Shown in pieces: positions 33,271-40,758 of a stretch of 48,551 nucleotides of DNA. Below the pieces are notes generated by a model. It saw only the letters and a list, made by a program, of their open reading frames with translations. It was not told the origin of the DNA and did no database searches. The DNA is taken from NCBI GenBank assembly GCA_902767275.1, contig CACXGY010000058.1, positions 1-48,551 on the forward strand. Direction: 5' to 3'. The stretch's first letter is position 1; every line of letters starts with the position of its first letter. The stretch comes from an uncultured bacterium (GTDB taxonomy: Bacteria > Cyanobacteriota > Vampirovibrionia > Gastranaerophilales > Gastranaerophilaceae). Both the position numbers and the translations under genes were made by a program.

Positions 33271-35343
33271 CTATGAAAAATTAGAAATTTCGCTTGTTGA
33301 ATCAGATAATTCTTCTAATAACTCGGGCATAACAGTAGTATAATATGCTACGGGTTGAACAGATGTTACGGTATTTGAAACGCTTTCCCAAAGTTCTGTA
33401 AAAACAGTTACATCTTTAAATTTTTTATATCTGTGAGGTGCCGTTGCGGCTTCTACTTCAAGAGGATTCAAACTTTTAATAACAGTTGCTTTTACAGGTT
33501 TTATTTCTGTTTGTTTTAAATTTTTAGATTCTTTTATTGCGTTATTATCTTCTTTATATCCTTTTGGCTTTCTTAGTTTTACCATTGCATCAAAATCAGG
33601 CGTTAAACTAAGTTCTAAATGAAATCTGCCGCATTTACTAACTTCTTCATATTTATTACGCATTAATGGAAATCCCCAGCATATTCTCAAAGATGCACTT
33701 CCCGGCAAAGAAAATCTAAACCCGAATCCCATACTGACTAAAACATCATCGGAATTATAACAAGGAGCATCAATTCCACTCCCTTTGTACGGGAATACAT
33801 AAGCATGATCAATAAATCCAAACATTTTCACAAAACTTCCTAAAAACGGAATTTCTTTAGTTTTATCCCTGCTTTTTATTGTTCTCGGAAGTATAGGAAA
33901 CATAATTTCTCCGCTCAACATATACCCTGAACGTCCTATTAACAACCCTTCCGAATATCCTCTGACAGTCGCAACCCCGCCTGCTACATATTGATCAATA
34001 TAAGGAACAAGGTTCTTAGGTATGATTTGATAATTACCTCTTACAGTCCCAACAACACCATGCCCAAAATCATGTATTCTTAACAATCCGCCTTCTAACT
34101 TTAAATAATTAGATTGTTTTTGAAATATTGGAAACGCATAAGATACGGATTGGTTCAAATACCATATACCTCGTTTACTATCATATCTGAAATTTAATCC
34201 GGTTTGAGCATAAGATATCTTATCCGTATACAAATCAAATCCGTCAAAACGAGTAGTCGCTTGTTTGTATCCGACAGAAGTTATACTTGACAATTCCATC
34301 CACGGTTTTCTGACAATAGGCTGATTAAAATAAACCGCATAGTTATGCGAACGGCTTTTAATATTAAACATTTTATACGGCCCGTGAGCAACTTTCGAAA
34401 AACTTGAGGAATAACTGAAACCTATTCTACCGTCTTTTTTGTTTACAGGAAAACTATAATCTGCAAACGGTGTAACAGAATTTTTGTTTGCATAAGCACC
34501 AAGAGTTAATTTATCACGGTAACCAAACAGACTGTCATCCTGCAACATTAAACCCGCTCTATATTTTCCGATTGTAGATCTTCCGGCATTATCCAACAGT
34601 GCTGTTAAATGGAACGGTAAACGTTCATGAGCGTATATGTTAACATCCGTAGTTTCGTTTTCTTCGCCCTTTGTTAAATCCCCTGTTAACTGGATTGTAT
34701 CATTGTACCTGTTAAAATTTAAAATCTTTTCTTCCAAACATCTGATATCAAATAGTTCACCGTTTTTTATATCTAATTGATTTTCAATATATTTTGTTTT
34801 AGTCCATTTATTATCGTAAATGCACACTTTACCAAACTTGCCTTCTAACAGTTCGATATTTATTACTCCGTTTTCTATCGTTTGCTCCGGGATGTATGCC
34901 CTTGCCGTAACAAAACCCTTTTGAAGATATAATCTGTTTAAATCTTTTACAATACCTTGAAGTTGGTCAAATGTAACGTTTGTTCCTATATAATCTTCCA
35001 ATACCGCTTGTATTTCATCTTGTGTTAATATTTGACTCGGCGATACTCGTATATTTTCTGTATAAACCCCTTTGGTTGCACATTCTTCAGGTTTTGCTTT
35101 TATTATATTTTTTTTCTCTTTTTTTTGTTTTTGTTGGATTTCTTCTTTTTGTTTTCTGTTTCTTTTATAATTTTTAAAATCTTTTGTAACCTGTTCTTCT
35201 ATCATTTTATTTTTTAAAGTTTCAATATCGTGAGTGTTTATTGAACCTGTTTGCGGAATAACATTATAAATATCAGGTGCAGAAAATACGGTTCCTTGCA
35301 CCATAACGCTTGCAACGATTAATGATAGAATTTTTCTTTTCAT
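33271..35343 (-). CDS. TpsB-type outer-membrane transporter (ShlB/FhaC/HecB family)
   Basis: The outer-membrane pore of two-partner secretion, almost certainly exporting the giant adhesin at 3151-21363, the only TPS-domain protein here. Of 690 residues, 1-22 are the signal peptide (cleavage near FSA). About 40-85 is an unusual Lys/Glu/Gln-rich charged stretch. About 100-250 has POTRA-type sequence (V-T-F-D-Q-L-Q-G-I-V-K-D-L-N-R-L-Y-L-Q-K-G-F; I-N-I-E-L-L-E-G-K). From about 250 there is a 16-strand-type barrel with the signature V-R-G-Y-S-E-G near 460. The barrel seems to end near L-E-L-S-L-T-P-D-F (about 585); the remaining 100 residues are an extension not usual in the family. The RTX peptidase gene follows 43 nt downstream. 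Confidence 0.92.
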   Translation of the reverse strand: MKRKILSLIVASVMVQGTVFSAPDIYNVIPQTGSINTHDIETLKNKMIEEQVTKDFKNYKRNRKQKEEIQQKQKKEKKNIIKAKPEECATKGVYTENIRVSPSQILTQDEIQAVLEDYIGTNVTFDQLQGIVKDLNRLYLQKGFVTARAYIPEQTIENGVINIELLEGKFGKVCIYDNKWTKTKYIENQLDIKNGELFDIRCLEEKILNFNRYNDTIQLTGDLTKGEENETTDVNIYAHERLPFHLTALLDNAGRSTIGKYRAGLMLQDDSLFGYRDKLTLGAYANKNSVTPFADYSFPVNKKDGRIGFSYSSSFSKVAHGPYKMFNIKSRSHNYAVYFNQPIVRKPWMELSSITSVGYKQATTRFDGFDLYTDKISYAQTGLNFRYDSKRGIWYLNQSVSYAFPIFQKQSNYLKLEGGLLRIHDFGHGVVGTVRGNYQIIPKNLVPYIDQYVAGGVATVRGYSEGLLIGRSGYMLSGEIMFPILPRTIKSRDKTKEIPFLGSFVKMFGFIDHAYVFPYKGSGIDAPCYNSDDVLVSMGFGFRFSLPGSASLRICWGFPLMRNKYEEVSKCGRFHLELSLTPDFDAMVKLRKPKGYKEDNNAIKESKNLKQTEIKPVKATVIKSLNPLEVEAATAPHRYKKFKDVTVFTELWESVSNTVTSVQPVAYYTTVMPELLEELSDSTSEISNFS

Positions 35344-35361
35344 ACTTCTAAGCCTGAAATA

Positions 35362-35370
35362 ATTCTAACA
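35362..35370 (-). promoter_or_regulatory. Extended -10 promoter of tpsB
   Basis: On the minus strand TG-T-TAGAAT lies 18 nt upstream of the ATG at 35343. The -35 is poor, which is common with an extended -10. The ribosome site is weak (AGAAG). Confidence 0.45.
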
Positions 35371-35471
35371 TAAAAATTTTTAACAGACTAAATTTTACAA
35401 TTTAATAAAAAACATTAATATTATCTGAAACTATATGTCCGATTCTGACGCAGGATTTTTTTATAATGAAT

Positions 35472-36440
35472 TTATGATGAATAATTAATTAAACTTTCCT
35501 CCAAATATTTTTTATATTCATCTCGTAACTCCACAGGGGCAAGGATTTTACATCCTGAGCCCCATTTAAATACATGCCAGATAATCTCTTTATTACCGCT
35601 CGCTTTGAATTTCACAGTCAAACTACCGTCTTTTTCCTTTTTTATTTTTTGTGTCGGATGAAAATTGAATTGGCTTGCTTCTGTTGCTAATTCAGGAGAA
35701 AAAGAAAGTTTTACATTGAGAATTTTACCGTGATAAACACCAAAGGATTTGTTGGTATATTCTTGAAGATCAAAATCCCCTCTATCAAAAGTTTTATCCG
35801 TCAGTTTCATATCTTCAAACTTATGCAAAAGATAATTATAAATCTCTTTTCCTTTTTTCTTCTCTCTTGCAATTAAATATATTTTAGAACCATAAATCAT
35901 TCCTAAAGGCTCTATCAATCTCTTTTTCCCGTGGTATATTCCCTCTACCATTTTTGAATGTTGAACTGCATCACGTATTATCTGTAATGAATCAAGGCTG
36001 ATTTTATACTGAGGCATTTGACGAACGGCATAACCTTCTGTTTGCATGAATAACTCAACATTATCCTCTATTTTATTAATGTTTTTTTTGTTCAAACTTT
36101 TCATTTTTTCAACTGTTTTAGAAAGTTCTTCTTTTAATTCTTTATTAGTTGTCCTGCGTTGATACTGCTCTATATTAACTAATTCTTTCGGAGAAAAACT
36201 AATCAAATTAGCAATAGAATAATTAATAAATCCCCAGTGCTTTTGATTGTCCTCAGTTTCAATCTCGTCTACTTGAGGGAAAATGCAAATCAAACTATCA
36301 CGCATCCGCTCTGCTGTTCTGCGTGAAACATTATACCTTTGTGCAATCTCTGAAATTGTAACCCCTTGAATACGAGAGGACATAAAGATTGCTAAATCTA
36401 ATATATCCGAAATACGAGAGTATCTGGGTTTTTCTTCCAT
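35472..36440 (-). CDS. HTH-WYL transcriptional regulator
   Basis: A 322-residue DNA-binding regulator of the WYL (PafC/YafY-like) family. The N-terminal winged helix at about 10-75 includes V-T-I-S-E-I-A-Q-R-Y-N-V-S-R-R-T-A-E-R. The WYL domain is at about 160-225 (E-G-I-Y-H-G-K-K-R-L-I-E-P-L-G-M-I-Y-G-S-K-I-Y-L-I-A-R) and a WCX-type C-terminal domain follows, ending W-G-x-G-C-K-I-L-A-P. WYL domains bind small ligands or nucleic acid and often control stress or defence genes. Its ATG lies 22 nt after the pheS stop with a ribosome site (AAGGGTGG), so the two are probably one transcript. No target is visible, and no defence locus is nearby. Confidence 0.88.
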   Translation of the reverse strand: MEEKPRYSRISDILDLAIFMSSRIQGVTISEIAQRYNVSRRTAERMRDSLICIFPQVDEIETEDNQKHWGFINYSIANLISFSPKELVNIEQYQRRTTNKELKEELSKTVEKMKSLNKKNINKIEDNVELFMQTEGYAVRQMPQYKISLDSLQIIRDAVQHSKMVEGIYHGKKRLIEPLGMIYGSKIYLIAREKKKGKEIYNYLLHKFEDMKLTDKTFDRGDFDLQEYTNKSFGVYHGKILNVKLSFSPELATEASQFNFHPTQKIKKEKDGSLTVKFKASGNKEIIWHVFKWGSGCKILAPVELRDEYKKYLEESLINYSS

Positions 36441-36462
36441 AACCGTACCACCCTTAATATTT

Positions 36463-37497
36463 CTAAAATTGTTCTAAGAAACGCTTATCATTATTAAAGA
36501 ACAATCTGATATCATCAATAGCATACTTTAACATAGCAAGCCTTTCGACGCCCATACCAAAAGCAAAACCGGTATAAACATCAGGATCTATTCCGACACC
36601 TTTGAGTACATTAACATCAACCATGCCTGCTCCTAAAACTTCCAGCCAGCCTGTTCCGCTGCATGTACGACAACCTTTACCTTCACACATTATACATTGA
36701 ACGTCAATTTCAACAGACGGTTCCGTGAACGGAAAGAAACTGCTTCTGAATCTTGTTGGTCTTGCAGAGCCAAAATATGAACGAATAAATTCGTTTAATA
36801 CTCCCTTTAAATCTCCAAAGGTTATATTTTTATCAACATACAAACCTTCTATTTGATGGAAAAAGTTATTTTTTCTTGCATTAAGGGTTTCATTTCTATA
36901 TACTCTACCCGGAGCAATAATCTTTATAGGAGGTTTCATAGATTCCATGGCACGAATTTGTGCATTTGAAGTTTGACTTCTCAAAACCGTAAACGGTGCA
37001 AGTTTTGTATAGAATGTGTCTTGAACATCTCTTGCAGGGTGGTCTTGAGGAACATTTAACATATCAAAATTAAAATATTCAGTTTCTACTTCAGGTGCAT
37101 TTTCTGTCGGTATCAACGAAAAACCTAAATTTTGAAAAATTGATACTATTTCATCTGTTGTGGATGTCAAAGGATGAACTTTTCCTCTCGGGATATATTT
37201 TCCCGGAAGTGTTATATCAATCTTTTCTTCCTGTAATTTTGCATCTAATTCTTTTCTGTAAAATTGTTTATACTTCTCAGCAATTGCTGTTTCTAATTTT
37301 TCTGTTATTTCATTTGCAAGAGAACCGACAATCTTTTTTTCTTCAATAGATAAATCTTTTAACCCTTTCTTTATAGAATTAAATTCTCCTTTTCTACTAA
37401 GATACTTAAGTTTTATCTCATCTAAATCCGCACTCGAAACAGCCTTTTCAATATCAGCGTTTGCCAATTCATATATATTTTTCAATTTTTCTTGCAT
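36463..37497 (-). CDS. pheS: Phenylalanine-tRNA ligase alpha subunit
   Basis: The catalytic alpha subunit of the heterotetramer charging tRNA-Phe. The N-terminal coiled coil (about 1-90, R-K-G-E-F-N) is followed by the class II core with G-K-Y-I-P-R-G-K-V-H-P-L-T, the motif-2 region A-P-G-R-V-Y-R-N-E-T-L-N-A-R, the F-F-H-Q-I-E-G-L motif, the zinc-like C-I-M-C-E-G-K-G-C-R-T-C, and motif 3 F-G-M-G-V-E-R-L-A-M-L-K. The longest ORF begins at GTG 37506, but that GTG overlaps the ribosome site AGGG that fits ATG 37497, giving 344 residues. pheT is not adjacent; a WYL regulator follows instead. Unlinked pheS/pheT is also usual in cyanobacteria. Confidence 0.96.
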   Translation of the reverse strand: MQEKLKNIYELANADIEKAVSSADLDEIKLKYLSRKGEFNSIKKGLKDLSIEEKKIVGSLANEITEKLETAIAEKYKQFYRKELDAKLQEEKIDITLPGKYIPRGKVHPLTSTTDEIVSIFQNLGFSLIPTENAPEVETEYFNFDMLNVPQDHPARDVQDTFYTKLAPFTVLRSQTSNAQIRAMESMKPPIKIIAPGRVYRNETLNARKNNFFHQIEGLYVDKNITFGDLKGVLNEFIRSYFGSARPTRFRSSFFPFTEPSVEIDVQCIMCEGKGCRTCSGTGWLEVLGAGMVDVNVLKGVGIDPDVYTGFAFGMGVERLAMLKYAIDDIRLFFNNDKRFLEQF

Positions 37498-37621
37498 GCT
37501 TATCACCCTATTTTCTATAATCTATTAATATTATAAATTGAACATAAAAAATTGGGGATATAATTTAACCCTGAGTTAATAAATATTATTAGAATATTAC
37601 AAATATATAGTTATATTTTGG

Positions 37622-38137
37622 TTATACCTTTTGAGTTAAAACTTTAATCAAATCTTTATCAGACATTTCCTTGCCCCAACTGCCGTCATAAACTTGCGTT
37701 ACAAACTCAAGTTCTCCTGTCTGTGGATTTTTCTTATAAACAGTTTTAGGGTGTCCAGGCTGGATTACAAATTCGCCGTCTTTTTTCGTTTTTACCGTTC
37801 TTGGAGCAAGCGGATCCGTCGGGGTTTTTGCCTCATCTTTTTTGAAATGTTCAACAAGTTTTTGCACACCCTTTCCTGCCAGTGCACCCAAACCTGTAAA
37901 TATAGCAATTCCTGCGACCAGCCCAAAACCTTTTGAAAACTTTGCCATGTTCTTTGATGCACCCGACTCAACCATTTGTTTACAATATTCATCCAATGCA
38001 CTACGTCTTAAATATCCGTTAACAACTCCCGCTGCCAAACCTACTCCCGCTCCTACTTTTGTTCCTAAATTAGAATTTTTCTTTGTTGCTGCCTGTTGTA
38101 CAGATACTCTCGAATTTACTGACTCAACCATTTTCAT
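37622..38137 (-). CDS. Hypothetical protein with Gly/Ala-rich membrane segments
   Basis: 171 residues, family not recognised. A polar Ser/Gln/Lys start (about 1-22) is followed by two Gly/Ala-rich hydrophobic stretches (about 25-42, V-G-A-G-V-G-L-A-A-G-V-V; about 70-90, G-L-V-A-G-I-A-I-F-T-G-L-G-A-L). These resemble paired glycine-zipper membrane hairpins. The C-terminal half is charged and soluble, with P-G-H-P-K-T-V-Y and V-Y-D-G-S-W-G. ATG 38131, six bases in, fits the GGGGG ribosome site better (7 nt spacing) than ATG 38137. It lies alone between pheS and the small membrane protein at 38268. Confidence 0.6.
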   Translation of the reverse strand: MKMVESVNSRVSVQQAATKKNSNLGTKVGAGVGLAAGVVNGYLRRSALDEYCKQMVESGASKNMAKFSKGFGLVAGIAIFTGLGALAGKGVQKLVEHFKKDEAKTPTDPLAPRTVKTKKDGEFVIQPGHPKTVYKKNPQTGELEFVTQVYDGSWGKEMSDKDLIKVLTQKV

Positions 38138-38267
38138 ACCCCCAATAATAACTACACACTCATATAACGTTTTTAGAAAAAATTTGCTATTTATTAAATA
38201 TTATTTACAAAATGTGGGAACCGTAATTTATACAATTCCCACATTTCCCTCTCTTGTTTTATAAAAG

Positions 38268-38507
38268 TTAATATCTTTCATTATGATGTTTGTTTTCCAA
38301 TGACAACTTGTCATTTATAGACATAACAAGATAAATCAAGAAGAACACAAAGATAAAACTAACCAATCCTGCCCATAAAACGCCTAAGCCTGCCCATAAT
38401 CCTTGTGCCATCATTACTCGAATTGTAGAAACTGCCAATCCGATTAATGTCACTATAGCCATAATGTCTACAAAAATACCACCAAATTTTACAATAAAAT
38501 TTTTCAT
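38268..38507 (-). CDS. Small two-helix membrane protein
   Basis: 79 residues with two predicted transmembrane helices (about 8-32 and 40-63), a short Gly/Trp-rich turn (G-L-W-A-G-L-G-V-L-W-A-G-L), and a polar His/Asn-rich tail. The start is supported by the ribosome site AAAGGG. No known family is recognised and nothing in the context suggests a role. Confidence 0.6.
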   Translation of the reverse strand: MKNFIVKFGGIFVDIMAIVTLIGLAVSTIRVMMAQGLWAGLGVLWAGLVSFIFVFFLIYLVMSINDKLSLENKHHNERY

Positions 38508-38737
38508 AATTTTTCCCTTTATTAATCTAACCTCTTACATTCTAATTTCATCCGAAAATAAAACAATTAGTAACTCGGGCAAAAAAATAATATTGTTTAT
38601 ACTTTCTTCATATTTTATGTTTCAACTTTATTATTAATTATTAATATAACAAGTTTTGTAAAATTTTTTATTATAAAATAGCAATAATTATGAGGATTTA
38701 ACGTTATTATTAATATAGAAAATGTGGAGGTAAGTTT

Positions 38738-39001
38738 ATGTGTGACGGAATGGCAATGAGCATGCACAATCAAGCAATGCAGATACATAACCAAACGATG
38801 ATGGATTTTCAAAACCAAATAAACTTACAAAACCACTTGGATTTTGTCAATCAGTCAATGATGAATCATCAACATGCTATTGAAGGGATGAATAGCAAAC
38901 CCGGAATAGGGCTTGTTATGTTGGCAGATTCTATAAAATCTAAATTTGCATCAAAATGTAATCCTAAAACAGATGTAATCGCACTGCAAAAAAAGAACTA
39001 A
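38738..39001 (+). CDS. Small Met/His/Asn/Gln-rich protein
   Basis: 87 residues, not recognised. A strong ribosome site (GTGGAGGTAAG) supports translation. The first 50 residues are rich in Met, His, Asn and Gln (M-S-M-H-N-Q-A-M-Q-I-H-N-Q-T-M-M), with 9 Met and 5 His, a composition that could bind copper or other soft metals. The rest is ordinary, with two more Cys. It is the only plus-strand gene between minus-strand neighbours, and its stop lies 6 nt from the stop of the convergent sigma factor gene, with no terminator between. Metal binding is speculation from composition only. Confidence 0.6.
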   Translation: MCDGMAMSMHNQAMQIHNQTMMDFQNQINLQNHLDFVNQSMMNHQHAIEGMNSKPGIGLVMLADSIKSKFASKCNPKTDVIALQKKN

Positions 39002-39007
39002 TCCGTT

Positions 39008-39832
39008 TTAAATAATGCTTTGTTGAAGTCTTGCAGAACGATTTTCGCTCAATAAGTTCTTGAGTTTCATAATCGCCTGTGCGTGAATTTGACAAACACG
39101 AGATTCGGAAATATTAACGGTTTCCCCGATTTCTTTGAAAGTCATGTTCTCATGGTAATAAAGAACCATTATCATACGTTCACGTTCAGGTAAGCGTTTC
39201 AAAGCACCTTCTAATTGGTTCTTAATATTCTTTTCTTCATATTCTTCGTGAGGTGCTTTGTGTGTGGAGTCTTGAATAGTATCAATTACTTCAAGACTAT
39301 CCTCTCCTGAACCTTTTTTATCGTAAATGGATGTTATCGTTGTATCATCAGCAAGGATTTGATCCACTTTCTCAGTTTCCATTCCCAATAATTCAGCAAC
39401 TTCCGAGTTAGTGGCAGGTCTGCCGAATTGTTTTTTGAGTTGTTCCTGTGCTTCTTTCACATCACGGATTTTACGTCTTACACTTCTTGGCAAGAAATCT
39501 TGTGTACGGATTTTATCAATAATATTTCCTCTGATTCTAACGAGTGCATATGTTTCGAATCTCGCACCATTTCGAGGAGTATACTTTTCTACCGCATCAA
39601 TTAAACCCTCTATACCGTAACTGGAGATATCTTCAAACGTAAATGTCGGAGGCAATGCAACCTTTACACGACCCACAACGTATCTTGTAAGATATATATA
39701 TTGTACAATAAGTGTATCACGCAATTGTTTATTATCGTGATCCGCTAAATACGCCTCCCAAACTTTTACGATTTCTTCGTCTGAAAGTCGTTTTATATTA
39801 TTGTAACTGCTAAAATTATTCTCGCTCTCCAT
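39008..39832 (-). CDS. RNA polymerase sigma factor, FliA/WhiG type
   Basis: A 274-residue sigma-70-family factor with regions 2, 3 and 4 but no region 1. Region 2: T-F-E-D-I-S-S-Y-G-I-E-G-L-I-D-A-V-E-K-Y-T and F-E-T-Y-A-L-V-R-I-R-G-N-I-I-D-K-I-R. Region 3: L-P-R-S-V-R-R-K-I then G-R-P-A-T-N-S-E-V-A-E-L-L-G-M. Region 4: L-P-E-R-E-R-M-I-M-V-L-Y-Y and F-K-E-I-G-E-T-V-N-I-S-E-S-R-V-C-Q-I-H. The D-(I/L)-x-x-x-G-I-x-G-L-I-D-A signature is that of the FliA/WhiG group, which drives flagellar or developmental genes. No flagellar gene or anti-sigma factor is in this window. The gene upstream (39960) is unrecognised; a TATAAT-containing stretch near 39870 may give this gene its own promoter. Confidence 0.92.
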   Translation of the reverse strand: MESENNFSSYNNIKRLSDEEIVKVWEAYLADHDNKQLRDTLIVQYIYLTRYVVGRVKVALPPTFTFEDISSYGIEGLIDAVEKYTPRNGARFETYALVRIRGNIIDKIRTQDFLPRSVRRKIRDVKEAQEQLKKQFGRPATNSEVAELLGMETEKVDQILADDTTITSIYDKKGSGEDSLEVIDTIQDSTHKAPHEEYEEKNIKNQLEGALKRLPERERMIMVLYYHENMTFKEIGETVNISESRVCQIHAQAIMKLKNLLSENRSARLQQSII

Positions 39833-39959
39833 CCCGCTACCTATATAAGTGTTTACATTCTTATTATATAGATTTCAGAAATGTTTTTATCGTGTATATG
39901 TATGAACTTATGAAAATTTCCTAAAGTATGTATATGATGCGTTCGTTTTTAACATGGGG

Positions 39960-40604
39960 TTATATGTTAAAACTTTTGCGTGAACCTTCCTCATGGTATA
40001 CTCCGCCACCGCAAACTATCTCAATAACCTTTAATACAAATTCTTTTGCTGAGTCTTGAGAGTTTAAGAAAAATTCTCTGTTGGATAAATGTTTGATTTT
40101 AAAAATAGAATTTTGCATTTTGTCAGCCGGAATATATAAAGATGCTATTTCATTATCAAGTAATCGTTTCATGCATTCGCTTTTATCATCCGTGCCTTTC
40201 ATGATGTCATTGTAATTCCCTTTGATAGCCATGATTCTTCCGCAAAATAAAGGTGGTTGCTGTTCTCGATACAATGCTTGAGGCTCAAAGTTGCATCTTG
40301 TCGTAAGGCTGATTGTATGCCACAAAATGTTTATTGTTACAATTGTTTTCTGCGGATCATAATCCACATATATATTCTGGGTTGTTATTCCTCTTGAGGA
40401 GAAAGATTTTTTTAATGAGTCAACTATCGATTTTAAATCTTGAATTATTTCTCCAAATACTTCCGCTGTATTGATAGTAGCATTTTGATAGTCTAAAAAT
40501 TGCTTATACATATGCGTGGACACTAACCCTACACGCTCCTGTATAAGTGCATCACGTCTAAAATTTAGTTCAGTATTGTCGAAACTTTCGTATCCGCTTG
40601 TCAC
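39960..40604 (-). CDS. Hypothetical protein upstream of the sigma factor gene
   Basis: 214 residues, not recognised. It starts at GTG 40604 with a good ribosome site (TAGGAGAG, 6 nt). No signal peptide or membrane segment is seen. The N-terminal half is helical (L-I-Q-E-R-V-G-L-V-S-T-H-M-Y-K-Q-F-L-D; V-F-G-E-I-I-Q-D-L-K-S-I-V-D-S-L). The middle looks like beta strands (I-Y-V-D-Y-D-P-Q-K-T-I-V-T-I-N-I-L-W). It lies 127 nt upstream of the sigma gene on the same strand, so a regulatory partnership is possible but unproven. Confidence 0.6.
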   Translation of the reverse strand: MTSGYESFDNTELNFRRDALIQERVGLVSTHMYKQFLDYQNATINTAEVFGEIIQDLKSIVDSLKKSFSSRGITTQNIYVDYDPQKTIVTINILWHTISLTTRCNFEPQALYREQQPPLFCGRIMAIKGNYNDIMKGTDDKSECMKRLLDNEIASLYIPADKMQNSIFKIKHLSNREFFLNSQDSAKEFVLKVIEIVCGGGVYHEEGSRKSFNI

Positions 40605-40758
40605 GTTTTCTCTCCTACATGAATTTTATAACTAACCATGCCTTTATGTAAAGAACTATAGAGTATTTCTTTACATTATATTTTAAATAATAATTCTATT
40701 TTCTAACAACATTTTACACGTTATTGAAAATATGTCCATTATCACAGTCGATTATTTA

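Noticed and set aside
36440..36463. WYL regulator as a marker of a phage-defence island
   Set aside because: Its neighbours are pheS and tpsB; no nuclease, reverse transcriptase, methylase or other defence gene is nearby.
38615..38818. 67-codon minus-strand ORF
   Set aside because: Overlaps the plus-strand gene at 38738, which has a strong ribosome site; this one has none.
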